From Thermus caldifontis (GTDB taxonomy: Bacteria; Deinococcota; Deinococci; Deinococcales; Thermaceae): DNA of 64,000 nt. Each line of letters starts with the position of its first letter. Position 1 is the stretch's first letter. Positions 28,311 through 36,608 of this stretch are shown piece by piece. The notes beneath the pieces are model-generated. The model saw only the letters and a program-made list of their open reading frames with translations, ran no database searches and was not told the DNA's origin. The stretch is taken from assembly GCF_003336745.1 (NCBI RefSeq), contig NZ_QGMX01000004.1, positions 62,001 through 126,000 on the forward strand. The letters run 5' to 3'. A program made the position numbers and the translations under genes.

Positions 28311-29072
28311 TCACACCGCCGGCCACACCAGGACCTCTTCCCCCACCTTGAGCCCGTGGAAGAGGAGAAGCTCGGGCGCAAGCCGGATCTCCACCCCCAG
28401 CCCCCCCACGCCTTCCACGGATAGGAGAACCTCCTTATGGGCCTTTACCCGCACCTGCTGGAAGGGGCCGTAATGCTCCCGCCAGGCGGAAAGGAGCAGG
28501 GCATCCACCTGCGCCCCTTGGCGTCCCAGGGCTACCCGAAGCCGGGCGGTGCGGGGCACCCGGGGGAAGACCTCCACCAGGCGCAGCCGGGCCAGGTGGC
28601 CCAGGCGCCTCAGGACCTCCCCCAGGGGAAGAGCCTGTCGGGAAGCCAGATCCAAGGGGCTTTGGCCGCTTTCCAGGGCCAAAAGCAGGGAAAGCTCCAC
28701 GGGGTCCAGGGTACCCTGGACCGCCTGGGCCCGGGATCCCGGCCGCACCAGGTCAAAAGGGCCCACCTCCACCCGCTCATCCAGAAGGCGAATGGCCTGC
28801 AGGAGATGGGCCTCGAGGGGCCCTTCCAAGGAGCTCACGGGTGGGCGCACGGCAGGCTGGAACTGAAACCGACCCTCCTTCAAGGCCAGCACCTCCAACA
28901 AAGCCTCCCGCCCCACCCTTTCCCCAAACACCGCATGGACCGGCCGGCCCCGCTCCAGGTACACCTCTCCCCTTCCCCCCCCTGCCTCCACCACGAAAAC
29001 CCCCGTCCTTCCCCCCTGGGCGAGGAGCTGCAACCAGTCAATGGGACCTAAGAGGCGGAAATCGCCTTCCAT
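28311..29072 (-). CDS. DUF4388 domain protein
   Basis: The 253-residue product starts MEGDFRLLGPIDWLQLLAQGGRTGVFVV and continues GEVYLERGRPVHAVFGERVGREALLEVLALKEGRFQF, the typical DUF4388 (PatA-N-like) fold found in proteins tied to signalling and gliding regulation. The remaining 150 residues include a winged-helix-like region (LLLALESGQSPLDLASRQALPLGEVL) and a basic C-terminal beta part. The start lies 25 bases inside the fructosamine kinase gene, so the long open frame to 29462 is a shadow. It ends the seven-gene run. The precise function is unknown. Confidence 0.75.
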   Translation of the reverse strand: MEGDFRLLGPIDWLQLLAQGGRTGVFVVEAGGGRGEVYLERGRPVHAVFGERVGREALLEVLALKEGRFQFQPAVRPPVSSLEGPLEAHLLQAIRLLDERVEVGPFDLVRPGSRAQAVQGTLDPVELSLLLALESGQSPLDLASRQALPLGEVLRRLGHLARLRLVEVFPRVPRTARLRVALGRQGAQVDALLLSAWREHYGPFQQVRVKAHKEVLLSVEGVGGLGVEIRLAPELLLFHGLKVGEEVLVWPAV

Positions 29073-29836
29073 AAGGAACCGAGGTACCCCTTGCCAAAGA
29101 AGTGCACATGGGCCAGGAGGTAGTAGACCTGGTACCGGGGCAGGGCCCGTTCCACCTCTTCCGGAATAGGGTAAAGGGCCTGGTAGGCCCTCCAGAACTC
29201 CTGAGGAAAGCCCCCAAAGAGGCGCATCATGGCCAGGTCCACTCCCCGCTCCCCCACGAAGAAGGAGGGGTCCAGTAGGGCGGGCCCCTCTGGGGTGAAG
29301 CGAAGGTTGCCGTGCCAAAGATCCCCATGGAGAGGCACTGGACCCTCGGCGGGCAGGGGCTTTTGGAAGAGAGCCTCCACCCTGGGTCCCAGGCCCTCGA
29401 GGCGGTCCCAGGCGGCCTTTAGGAGAGGCTCTATACACCGCAGGAAGAAGAACTCCGTCCACTCCTCTCCCTCCCCACCGGGTAAGGGAAAGGTGCCCAA
29501 GAATCCCGCCTCAGCCCAGTAGAAGGCTTCGCGCCGCCGGTGCAGCCCCGCCAGCATGCGGGCCAGTCCTTGCCAATCAGCAGGACCCTCCGGTAAATAT
29601 TCCAGGACCAACCCCTCCTCCGCCACAAAGAAAACCTGCGGCACCCGCACCCCCCGCTCGGCCAAGGCCCTAAGCCCCCGGGCCTCCGCGGGAAAGAGGC
29701 CGGGAGGAGGGTTGGGGGAAAGCTTCACCACATAAGCCCCCAGGCGGTACACCCGGGAAATATCCCCGCCGTATAGGGCTTGAGGCGGACCCTTGGCTTC
29801 AAGCCCCGCCCGTTCCAGAAGTTCCCTTGGGTCCAT
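29048..29836 (-). CDS. Fructosamine/ribulosamine 3-kinase family protein
   Basis: The 262-residue product belongs to the FN3K family, which phosphorylates sugar moieties attached to lysines so that the adduct falls apart (protein deglycation). The protein-kinase-like signature LHGDLWHGNLRF lies at 169-180 with the catalytic Asp171, and the metal-binding Asp189 is in LLDPSFF, as in this family. YGGDISRVYRLG is the nucleotide loop. Bacterial members act mainly on ribulosamine and erythrulosamine. It overlaps the LMW phosphatase gene by 38 bases and the DUF4388 gene by 25, which argues for joint expression. Confidence 0.9.
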   Translation of the reverse strand: MDPRELLERAGLEAKGPPQALYGGDISRVYRLGAYVVKLSPNPPPGLFPAEARGLRALAERGVRVPQVFFVAEEGLVLEYLPEGPADWQGLARMLAGLHRRREAFYWAEAGFLGTFPLPGGEGEEWTEFFFLRCIEPLLKAAWDRLEGLGPRVEALFQKPLPAEGPVPLHGDLWHGNLRFTPEGPALLDPSFFVGERGVDLAMMRLFGGFPQEFWRAYQALYPIPEEVERALPRYQVYYLLAHVHFFGKGYLGSLWKAISAS

Positions 29837-30296
29837 CCTCCCCCATAATGTGGTCCAGGAAGGCCCGGGCCGCAGCCTCCACCATCCAGTACACCTCCTG
29901 GCAGTCCTCCAGGTCCCCGTAGTAGGGGTCCGGCACCTCTCCCCCGCCTAGGTAGTCCAGGAGGAGGCGCACCTTCCCCCTGGCCTCGGGGAAGCGCCTT
30001 TGCACCTCAGCCAGGTTCTCCCGGTCCATCACCAGGATGTGGTCGTAGCCCTGGGCATCCTCCCGGGTCATCTGCCGGGCCACATGGGGGAAGTAGGCCC
30101 CTTCCCGCTCCAGTACCCGGCGAGCCCGGGGATCCATGGGCTCCCCGGCATGCCAAGCCCCCGTGCCGGCGGAATCCACCTCAAACCGGGCCTCGAGGCC
30201 CCGTTCCCGGATGAGCTTGCGGAAAGCCCCCTCCGCCAGGGGGCTCCGGCAGATATTCCCCAGGCAGACAAAGAGCACCCGTATGGGACGGCCCAT
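29799..30296 (-). CDS. Low-molecular-weight protein-tyrosine-phosphatase family protein
   Basis: The 165-residue enzyme has the P-loop CLGNICRS at 11-18 (Cys11 nucleophile, Arg17) and the general acid Asp123 in VPDPYYGD. Some bacterial relatives encoded beside fructosamine kinase homologues dephosphorylate protein-bound ribulosamine 5-phosphate rather than phosphotyrosine, and this one overlaps such a kinase gene by 38 bases. MGRPIRVLFV is the chosen start. An ATG three codons earlier (30305) is possible. A role in protein deglycation is favoured by context, and classical tyrosine phosphatase action is the alternative. Confidence 0.9.
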   Translation of the reverse strand: MGRPIRVLFVCLGNICRSPLAEGAFRKLIRERGLEARFEVDSAGTGAWHAGEPMDPRARRVLEREGAYFPHVARQMTREDAQGYDHILVMDRENLAEVQRRFPEARGKVRLLLDYLGGGEVPDPYYGDLEDCQEVYWMVEAAARAFLDHIMGEDGPKGTSGTGGA

Positions 30297-30318
30297 GCCT
30301 CCCATGATAGATAGGCCC

Positions 30319-31866
30319 TCAGTAGGGAACCTCCGCCACCACCTCCGTGCCCTTTCCCGGCTCGGAACGCACCTGGAAGCGCCCGCCCCGCGCCTCCACC
30401 CGCTCCCGCATCTGGGTGAGCCCGAACCCACCTAAACCCTGGGCCTCCGCATTTTGAAACCCTCTTCCGTTGTCCCGAACCACCAGCCGCGCCCCCCGCT
30501 CTCCCAAGGGGAGGAGTTCCACCTCTACCCGGCTAGGCTTGCCGTGCTTGGCGGCATTGGTGAGGGCCTCCTGCAGAACCCGGAAGAGAACCAACTCGCT
30601 GGCCTGGGAAAGCCCCACGGCCTCAGGCAGGCTAAGCTGAACCCGAAACCCCGCCTGCTCGGCAAAGGCTTGGGCATAGCGGCGCACGGATTCCAGAAAG
30701 CCGTAGCGTTCCAGGTCGATGGGCCTCAAGGCGAAGATGCTCCGGCGCACCTCCCGGATCTGCGCCCTGAGGGTTTCCTTCACCTCGTTCAAAGCCTTCA
30801 GGGCCGCTTCCTGGTCCTTAGGCAAAAGCCTCTCCGCCAAGTCCAACTTTAAGGCCATGAAGGCCAGGCTTTGGGCAATACCATCGTGGATCTCCCGAGC
30901 GATGCGGGTGCGCTCCTCGTTGATGGCCAGTTCCTCCGCCCGGAGGTACGCCTGGGCGTTGCGCACCGCCAAGGCCACCTGGGAGGCCAGGAAGGACAGG
31001 AAAGGAATGCGCCGGGAAAGACCTTCCCCCTTGAGGACCAGCACCCCCACCGTCTCCCGGGCCTTTAGGGGTAGGGCCAGGGTTCCCTCTTCCACGAACA
31101 CCGGCCCCTCGAGGCTCCCCTTCCAAACCCCATCCGGTAGGAAGGGATGGGAGGGTAAGACCAGGCCCCGCACCACCCGGGGCACCAAGAACCCCTCCTC
31201 GTCCAGGAGGAGAACCCCACCCCCCTCCGCTTCCGCCCAGGACTGGATCCGCTCCAAAAGTCCCTCAAGAAGCCGGTCCAGATTGGCCTCGGCCTTAAGG
31301 GCCTGGTCCACCTCAAAGAGGGTGAGGCGGTCCCGGCTTCGGGCCACCACCGACTGCAGGGCCCCTGCCACCTCGTGGGCCAGCACCTCCAAGAAGACCC
31401 TTTCCGGCTCCGGGGGGCAGGCCTCCAGGTACCCCTTTAAACCCGGAAGCTCCACCCGCACCCCGCCGCATTCCTCCCCCCCATGGACCCCCTCGGCCTC
31501 GAGGGCCACGGGATACCCCAGGGTTTCCCCCAAAGCCCGGGCGATGCGGGAGACCGCTTCCTCCAGGTTCTCGCTCTCCAAGGCCTCCCGGAACACCCTC
31601 CCCGCCGCCAAAAGGCGGCGGTTCGCCTCCTCCAAGGCCCTTTCCGCCCGCACCTTCTCCAGGGTTTCCTGGGCGATCCACTCCAGCACCGCATAGGTGA
31701 CCAAGGGGCCCACCAGGCCGTAGAAGCCAAGCCGTAGCCAAAGGAGGCTATCCACGTGCCGGTAGGGCAAAAGGGCCAGCTCAAAGACCATCACCACCGC
31801 CGCGATCAGGGGCGGCAAAAGCCGCTGGGCCAGGCGCACCAATCGGTAGAGGCTGTGGCTAGCCAT
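30319..31866 (-). CDS. NarL-system type sensor histidine kinase (HisKA_3)
   Basis: The 515-residue kinase has two N-terminal membrane helices (about 15-35 and 41-63), a coiled coil (64-95), two GAF-like domains (about 95-180 and 185-305), the dimerisation/phosphoacceptor box TRIAREIHDGIAQSLAF with His327, and an HATPase with EALTNAAKHG and RDNGRGF. The stimulus is unknown. Such kinases normally pair with a LuxR-type response regulator. None is adjacent: the receiver-like protein at 34859 has no output domain. Its start overlaps the end of the methyltransferase gene by eight bases. Confidence 0.9.
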   Translation of the reverse strand: MASHSLYRLVRLAQRLLPPLIAAVVMVFELALLPYRHVDSLLWLRLGFYGLVGPLVTYAVLEWIAQETLEKVRAERALEEANRRLLAAGRVFREALESENLEEAVSRIARALGETLGYPVALEAEGVHGGEECGGVRVELPGLKGYLEACPPEPERVFLEVLAHEVAGALQSVVARSRDRLTLFEVDQALKAEANLDRLLEGLLERIQSWAEAEGGGVLLLDEEGFLVPRVVRGLVLPSHPFLPDGVWKGSLEGPVFVEEGTLALPLKARETVGVLVLKGEGLSRRIPFLSFLASQVALAVRNAQAYLRAEELAINEERTRIAREIHDGIAQSLAFMALKLDLAERLLPKDQEAALKALNEVKETLRAQIREVRRSIFALRPIDLERYGFLESVRRYAQAFAEQAGFRVQLSLPEAVGLSQASELVLFRVLQEALTNAAKHGKPSRVEVELLPLGERGARLVVRDNGRGFQNAEAQGLGGFGLTQMRERVEARGGRFQVRSEPGKGTEVVAEVPY

Positions 31867-32617
31867 CCTTTTCCTTCGTACCCTCCTTTTTGGGGGAGGA
31901 GGCTACCGCATACCGGCTTTGGTGCAGAAGCCCCCTGAGAAGTTGCACCTCGCCCGGGGAAAGCCGGGCCTTGTGGAAGATGCGCCGCAAGCGCCGCATG
32001 GCGTAAGGGTGGCGGTGCTCGTCAGTGAAGCCGATTTCCAGCACATACCGCCCCAGGTCCGCAAAAAACCCCTCCAGGGCCGCCAGGTCCGCAAGCTCCT
32101 CCCTAAGGGCCAAAGCGGCCCCCTGCACCCAGGCCTGGTAAAGCTCGTAGGCGAAGACCACCACCGCTTGGGCCAGGTTCAGGGAAGGTTGCTCGGGGGC
32201 GGTGGGAATGGTGCCGATGAGGTGAGCCAGGTCCAACTCCTCGTTGGTGAGGCCAAAGGTTTCCCGACCGAAGACCAAGGCCACCTCCCCCTCCACAGAA
32301 AGCACGTGAGCGGGCACCTCCTTAGCCGTTACCACCGGGGCCGGGTACAGTTCCCGGGGCCTTCCCGTGGTGGCCACCACAAAACTCACCCCCTCGAGGG
32401 CCTCCCCTAGGCTTTCCACCGCCACCGCCCGGTCCAACACCTCCTCGGCGTGCACCGCCAGCCAGTAGGCTTCCCGGGCCCAAGGAGGGCCCACCCGGGG
32501 CGAAGGCCTCACCAGGTAAAGCTGCGAAAAACCGAAGTTCCGCATGGCCCGGGCCACCGCCCCCACGTTCATGGGCTCCTGGGGTTCCACTAGAACCACA
32601 CGAATCCGCTGCAACAC
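31859..32617 (-). CDS. SpoU/TrmH-family RNA methyltransferase, TrmJ-like
   Basis: The 252-residue product has the SPOUT methyltransferase motifs VVLVEPQEPMNVGAVARAMRNFGF (motif 1), EVALVFGRETFGLTNEEL (motif 2) and SLNLAQAVVVFAYELY (motif 3), in the TrmJ pattern. TrmJ methylates 2'-OH of tRNA position 32. A C-terminal helical extension (about 175-252) is also TrmJ-like. The frame stays open to 32680, but a strong SD (AAGGAGG) eight bases before the GTG at 32617 fixes the start. It lies in a run with PBP1A and the histidine kinase. Confidence 0.88.
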   Translation of the reverse strand: MLQRIRVVLVEPQEPMNVGAVARAMRNFGFSQLYLVRPSPRVGPPWAREAYWLAVHAEEVLDRAVAVESLGEALEGVSFVVATTGRPRELYPAPVVTAKEVPAHVLSVEGEVALVFGRETFGLTNEELDLAHLIGTIPTAPEQPSLNLAQAVVVFAYELYQAWVQGAALALREELADLAALEGFFADLGRYVLEIGFTDEHRHPYAMRRLRRIFHKARLSPGEVQLLRGLLHQSRYAVASSPKKEGTKEKDG

Positions 32618-32630
32618 GCCGTATTCCTCC

Positions 32631-34838
32631 TTAAGGGGCCTCAGGCGAACCCCCCCCTTCCCCGTGCACCGTGCCCCCATCCGACCCAGGTTCTTCCGGG
32701 GATGGGGCGGGGGCAGGCTCCGGCACCGGACCGGGTTCCGCCCCGAGGGAGGGGGCTGATGGAGGCTCCGGTGCGGGCGGGCCCTCCGAGGGCATGGGCG
32801 CCTTTGGGGTAGGGGGGGGACTTACTCGGGGCACGGGTACCTTCCCCTGAGGGAACCAAGCCCTTATCCCCCCCGGGGAAGGCTGGCCCGAAAGCAGGTC
32901 CACCTCCACCTGCACCAGGCCCGCCGGCGGGGGGAAATCCCCTCCTGGACGTCCCCGCAAGGCCGCAGCCACAAACTCCCGCCAGATGGGGGGGTTGACC
33001 ACGGAGCTGGAAGGCTCCCTCCCCCCCAGGCGCAGGGGCTTGTTATCGTCGCGGCCCACCCAGACCACCGCAGAAAGCCCCCGGGTCACCCCAGCAAACC
33101 AGAGGTCGCGGGCCTCGTTGGTGGTCCCCGTCTTCCCCCCCACCACCCGGCCGGGGATACGGGCCCCCTTGGCCAGGCCCTTCTCCCCCAGGTCGTAAAC
33201 GTATCCCTTCAAGAGGTCCCACCCTTGGTAGGCCACCAAGGGATCAAAGAGGCGGCGCCGTTCCGGAAAGGCTTGGTAAAGCACCTGCCCCTGGGCGTCC
33301 TCCACCCGCTTCACGTAGATGGGGGTCACCCGGTAGCCCCCGTTGGCGAAGGCAGCGTAGGCCGCGGCCAGGTCCACCGGGGTGATGGAGGCACCCCCGA
33401 TGGCTATGGCCAGGGTGGGGTACTTGACGGCAAACCCCGCCTGGGAAAGCTTCCTGGCCACCTTCTCCACCCCAATGGCTTGGGTGGTGTAGATGGCGGG
33501 CAGGTTGAGGGAGAGGTCCAGGGCATAGCGCACCGTAATCTCCTGGTTAAGGAAGGTACCGGAGAAGTTCTTGGGCCGCCATACCCCTCCCTTCTGGCTG
33601 GGGTCGGGAAACTCCAGGGGGCGGTCGGGCACCAAGGTGGCCTGGGTCCAACCCTCCTCAAAGGCGGTAGCGTAGACAAAGGGTTTCACCGCGCTCCCCG
33701 GGTTACGCAGGGCCCGGGTGGCCCGGTTGTACTCGTCCCCTTCCCGCCTTACCCCCCCCACCAAGGCCAGCACCTCCCCCGTTTCCGGATCCAGGCCCAC
33801 CATGGCCAGCTCCGCCCCCTCCGGCAACCTGGCCCCCTTGGCCGCGGCCTCCGCCGCCCGTTGCATGGCTGGGTCCAAGGTGGTGTACACCTTAAGCCCC
33901 CCCTCGCCATAGACCTTTTCCTTCCCGAAGCGGGCCTCGAGGAAGCGGCGCACCTCGAGGACAAAGTGGGGGGCCATCCGGTAGTCCAGCTGCCTGAGGA
34001 TGCGGGCCTCGGGATCCACCAGCCTGGCTTCCAGAAGGTTTCCCTCCCCGTCGTAGCGCACCTCCCACCCCTGGGGCGCCAAGGGCTCCCGCCAAGCAGC
34101 CTCGGCCGCCTCATGGCTCACCCAGCCCTCGGCCACCATCTGGTGCAAAAGGAGGCGCATCCGCTCCCGCACCCCCTTCAGGTCCTGGTAACGGGCGTTG
34201 GGAGCCGGGATCAGGGAGGCCAGGTAGAGGCCCTCCGCCAGGGTCAAGGCCGCCGGATCCTTCCCGAAATAGGCTTCCGCCGCCCCCTTGATGCCCACGG
34301 CGTTGCCCCCCCAGGGCACCACGTTCAGGTACATCTCCAGGATCTCCTCCTTGGTGTAGCGCCTCTCCAGCTCGAGGGCCAGGGCCCACTCCTTGAACTT
34401 ACGCTCCAGGGAGCGGGCCTGGGCCAGCTCCTTGAGCAGGGTGTTTTTGATGACCTGGGTGGTGATGGTGCTTCCTCCCTGGAGATCCCCGCGAAGGATG
34501 GCATAAAGGGCCCCAAACAAGCGCACGAAATCCACGCCGTAGTGCTGGAAGAAGCGGCGGTCCTCCGAAAAGACCACGGCCGCCACCGCCGCCGGGGAAA
34601 CCTCGGTAAGCCGCACCAGGCTCCGGTGGATGGCCCTTCCCTCCTCCACGCTGGCGATCTGGGCCAAAGGGGTGCCGTCCCGGGCATAGAGGGTGGAGGT
34701 GGCGGTGAGGCGCAAGCGGTCAAACTGGGACAGGTCCGGAAGGTCGCGGGTGTAGGCATAGGCCAGATACCCCAAGGCCAAGCCTGCTCCCAGCAAAAGG
34801 CCGGCCAGCAAGAGGAACAGGAAGCGGAGCACCCGCAC
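32631..34838 (-). CDS. Class A penicillin-binding protein 1A (transglycosylase/transpeptidase)
   Basis: The 735-residue bifunctional peptidoglycan synthase has an N-terminal membrane anchor (about 5-28). The GT51 glycosyltransferase domain carries EDRRFFQH (92-99) and GGSTITTQVIKN. The transpeptidase domain has Ser382 in SAVK, SLN at 443-445 and KTG at 569-571. The last 85 residues form a proline- and acid-rich tail, probably extended and outside the cell. The start is GTG at 34838 with AAGGG just upstream. It lies 20 bases after the receiver-like gene. Confidence 0.93.
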   Translation of the reverse strand: MRVLRFLFLLLAGLLLGAGLALGYLAYAYTRDLPDLSQFDRLRLTATSTLYARDGTPLAQIASVEEGRAIHRSLVRLTEVSPAAVAAVVFSEDRRFFQHYGVDFVRLFGALYAILRGDLQGGSTITTQVIKNTLLKELAQARSLERKFKEWALALELERRYTKEEILEMYLNVVPWGGNAVGIKGAAEAYFGKDPAALTLAEGLYLASLIPAPNARYQDLKGVRERMRLLLHQMVAEGWVSHEAAEAAWREPLAPQGWEVRYDGEGNLLEARLVDPEARILRQLDYRMAPHFVLEVRRFLEARFGKEKVYGEGGLKVYTTLDPAMQRAAEAAAKGARLPEGAELAMVGLDPETGEVLALVGGVRREGDEYNRATRALRNPGSAVKPFVYATAFEEGWTQATLVPDRPLEFPDPSQKGGVWRPKNFSGTFLNQEITVRYALDLSLNLPAIYTTQAIGVEKVARKLSQAGFAVKYPTLAIAIGGASITPVDLAAAYAAFANGGYRVTPIYVKRVEDAQGQVLYQAFPERRRLFDPLVAYQGWDLLKGYVYDLGEKGLAKGARIPGRVVGGKTGTTNEARDLWFAGVTRGLSAVVWVGRDDNKPLRLGGREPSSSVVNPPIWREFVAAALRGRPGGDFPPPAGLVQVEVDLLSGQPSPGGIRAWFPQGKVPVPRVSPPPTPKAPMPSEGPPAPEPPSAPSLGAEPGPVPEPAPAPSPEEPGSDGGTVHGEGGGSPEAP

Positions 34839-34858
34839 GCCCTTAAGTTTACAAGGGC

Positions 34859-35218
34859 CTACCCCAAACCCAAAAAGCGGAAGAGCTTGTCCCGGGTGAG
34901 GGGTTTTTCTATGGCCATCACCCGCACCACCTCGGCCGTGGTGCGGAGCTTCTCGTTGGGCTCTATGAGCACCGCCAAGGGCACCTCCTTAAGCCGGCGC
35001 ACATGCCGGATGCGGGCCGCTACGGCAAAGGGATCCACGTCCAGGTCCTGGTCCAAAAGCACATACCGGGGCGTGTGGTCCAATAGCCAAAAGAGCCCTT
35101 CCCGGGCCAGGTCAAAGTGGCGAACAGGGATGCCCTTCTCCGACAGCACCAGGTCCACATAGGCCCGCAGGGCATCGCTACGGCTTAATAGGAGAAGCCC
35201 CGGATAATCCGTCGCCAC
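34859..35218 (-). CDS. Receiver-like (REC-fold) stand-alone protein
   Basis: The 119-residue product has receiver-like layout: LLLLSRSDALRAYVDLVLSEKG, then YVLLDQDLDVDPFAVA with candidate phosphoacceptor Asp74 or Asp76, and VMAIEKPLTRDKLFRFLG with the conserved Lys-Pro near the C-terminus. The normal N-terminal acidic pair is replaced by SRSD, so phosphorylation is doubtful. There is no output domain. The start is GTG at 35218; a TAAACT six bases upstream suggests a leaderless transcript. Next come the PBP1A gene and, further on, a histidine kinase. Confidence 0.7.
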   Translation of the reverse strand: MATDYPGLLLLSRSDALRAYVDLVLSEKGIPVRHFDLAREGLFWLLDHTPRYVLLDQDLDVDPFAVAARIRHVRRLKEVPLAVLIEPNEKLRTTAEVVRVMAIEKPLTRDKLFRFLGLG

Positions 35219-35262
35219 GGGGCCAGTTTATCCAAGGGGTGCGAAAAGGATATGAAAAGATT

Positions 35263-35336
35263 TGGCTGGGGCGCGTGGACTCGAACCACGACCGGCGGAT
35301 CCAAAGTCCGCTGTCCTGCCATTAGACGACGCCCCA
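35263..35336 (-). tRNA. tRNA-Gln (anticodon TTG)
   Basis: The complement folds as a 74-nt cloverleaf: acceptor TGGGGCG paired with CGCCCCA, a D-arm, the anticodon stem GCGGA/TCCGC closing loop CTTTGGA (anticodon TTG, glutamine), the T-arm with TTCGAGT, discriminator G and an encoded CCA (35265-35263). A strong promoter lies upstream. Confidence 0.95.
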
Positions 35337-35374
35337 GCACCCAGGCCCTTGCCCCAAGGGGCAAAGCCACCCAG

Positions 35375-35403
35375 ATTGTAGGGCAAAGGGCCTTTCCCGT
35401 CAA
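35375..35403 (-). promoter_or_regulatory. Promoter of tRNA-Gln
   Basis: On the complement, TTGACG (35403-35398), a 17-base spacer and TACAAT (35380-35375) lie 38 bases before the mature tRNA 5' end. It falls in the gap between the ychF stop and the tRNA. Within the transcribed leader, TTGCCCC-AA-GGGGCAA (about 35350-35365) can form a hairpin. Confidence 0.75.
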
Positions 35404-35410
35404 ACCCCCC

Positions 35411-36535
35411 TCACACGTTAAAGAGGATGTAGAGGACATCCCCATCCTGCACCAGGTAATCCTTGCCCTCCAGGCGCACCCAACCCCTCTCCTTAGCCCT
35501 GGCCCATCCCCCAGCCTCCACCAGCTTTTCCCAAGGGATGACCTCAGCCCGGATGAAGCCCTTCTCCATGTCGGAGTGGATCTCCCCCGCCGCCTCGGGG
35601 GCCTTGGTCCCTCGGCGCACCGTCCAGGCCCGCACCTCCTTCTCCCCGGCGGTAAAGAAGGTGATGAGGCCAAGCGCCCTATACCCCGCCTGGGCCAGGC
35701 GTTGCAGACCGCTTTCCCTCAGGCCATAGGCGGCGAGAAGCTCCTGTCCCTCCTCCGGAGAAAGCTCGGCCAGTTCCGCCTCCAGACGGGCGGAGACCAC
35801 CACCACTTCTGCCCCCTCGGCCTTGGCCTTTTCCCGCACCGCCCGGACATGGGGGTTACCCTCGCCTTCGGGCAGGTCCTCCTCGCCCACATTGGCCACG
35901 TAGATCACCGGCTTGGCGGTGAGGAGAGGGGTTTCCCTGAGCAGGCGGCGAAGCTCGGTATCCTCCCCCGCCTGCCCGTTTCCCAGGAAGGTGCGGGCGG
36001 GCTTTCCCTCCTCTAGGTGGGCGTAAAGGGCCTCCGCCACCTCGAGGGCGGGGACCAGGTCCCGGTTGGCCCGGGCCTCCTTCCTCAGCCGTTCAAGGCG
36101 CCTTTCCCAGGTGGCGAGGTCAGCCAAAAGGAGCTCGGTTTCCACCACCTCGGCATCCCCCAGGGGATCCACCCGGCCCATCACATGCACCACATCGGGA
36201 TCGGGAAAGCACCGGAGCACGTGGGCGATGGCCGCCACCTCGCGGATGTGGGCCAGGAACTGGTTGCCAAGGCCTTCCCCCCTATGGGCACCCTTCACCA
36301 ACCCGGCGATGTCCACAAACTCCACATGGGTGGGGATCACGGGAGGCATCCTATCGCCCTTGGCAAACACCCTCTGCAAGGCGTAAAGCCTTGGGTCCTC
36401 CAAGGCCACCACCCCCACGTTCTTGTCGATGGTGGCGAAGGGGTAGTTGGCCGCCAAAGCCCTTGCCCGGGTGAGGGCGTTGAAGAGGGTGGATTTGCCC
36501 ACGTTGGGTAGACCGACGATTCCTACAGCCAGCAT
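35411..36535 (-). CDS. ychF: YchF (Obg-family ATPase)
   Basis: YchF is a ribosome-associated P-loop NTPase that prefers ATP over GTP. The 374-residue product has the G1 motif GLPNVGKSTLFNALT near the N-terminus, the G3-type DIAGL, a coiled-coil insertion (about 120-190) and the C-terminal TGS domain (about 285-370, ending in KDYLVQDGDVLYILFNV). The ATG at 36535 has GAGGT four bases upstream, preceded by a terminator-like hairpin. It is divergent from deoC. The tRNA-Gln promoter overlaps the region just after its stop. Confidence 0.94.
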   Translation of the reverse strand: MLAVGIVGLPNVGKSTLFNALTRARALAANYPFATIDKNVGVVALEDPRLYALQRVFAKGDRMPPVIPTHVEFVDIAGLVKGAHRGEGLGNQFLAHIREVAAIAHVLRCFPDPDVVHVMGRVDPLGDAEVVETELLLADLATWERRLERLRKEARANRDLVPALEVAEALYAHLEEGKPARTFLGNGQAGEDTELRRLLRETPLLTAKPVIYVANVGEEDLPEGEGNPHVRAVREKAKAEGAEVVVVSARLEAELAELSPEEGQELLAAYGLRESGLQRLAQAGYRALGLITFFTAGEKEVRAWTVRRGTKAPEAAGEIHSDMEKGFIRAEVIPWEKLVEAGGWARAKERGWVRLEGKDYLVQDGDVLYILFNV

Positions 36536-36544
36536 CCTGACCTC

Positions 36545-36566
36545 AAAAAAAGCCCCACCGAGGGGC
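36545..36566 (-). terminator. Terminator-like hairpin in the ychF leader
   Basis: On the complement, GCCCC-TCGGT-GGGGC (36566-36552) is followed directly by seven T (36551-36545). It lies between any ychF promoter and its SD, ten bases before the ATG, so it could terminate or attenuate transcription into ychF. The plus strand has a weaker T-run on the other side. Confidence 0.7.
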
Positions 36567-36594
36567 CTCTTTTCATCCTATCACACCCTTTGCG

Positions 36595-36600
36595 TATGAT
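36595..36600 (+). promoter_or_regulatory. -10 element of deoC
   Basis: TATGAT ends eight bases before the deoC ATG at 36609, consistent with a leaderless or nearly leaderless transcript. The hexamer 17 bases upstream (TTCATC) is a weak -35. Confidence 0.5.
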
Positions 36601-36608
36601 GGCAGGGT

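Noticed and set aside
33225-35162. A 645-codon open frame opposite the PBP1A gene
   Set aside because: The complement encodes a textbook class A PBP with all motifs; the plus-strand frame is a shadow.
35350-35365. TTGCCCC-AA-GGGGCAA palindrome as the ychF terminator
   Set aside because: It lies downstream of the tRNA promoter, lacks a T-run on the complement, and more likely belongs to the tRNA leader.
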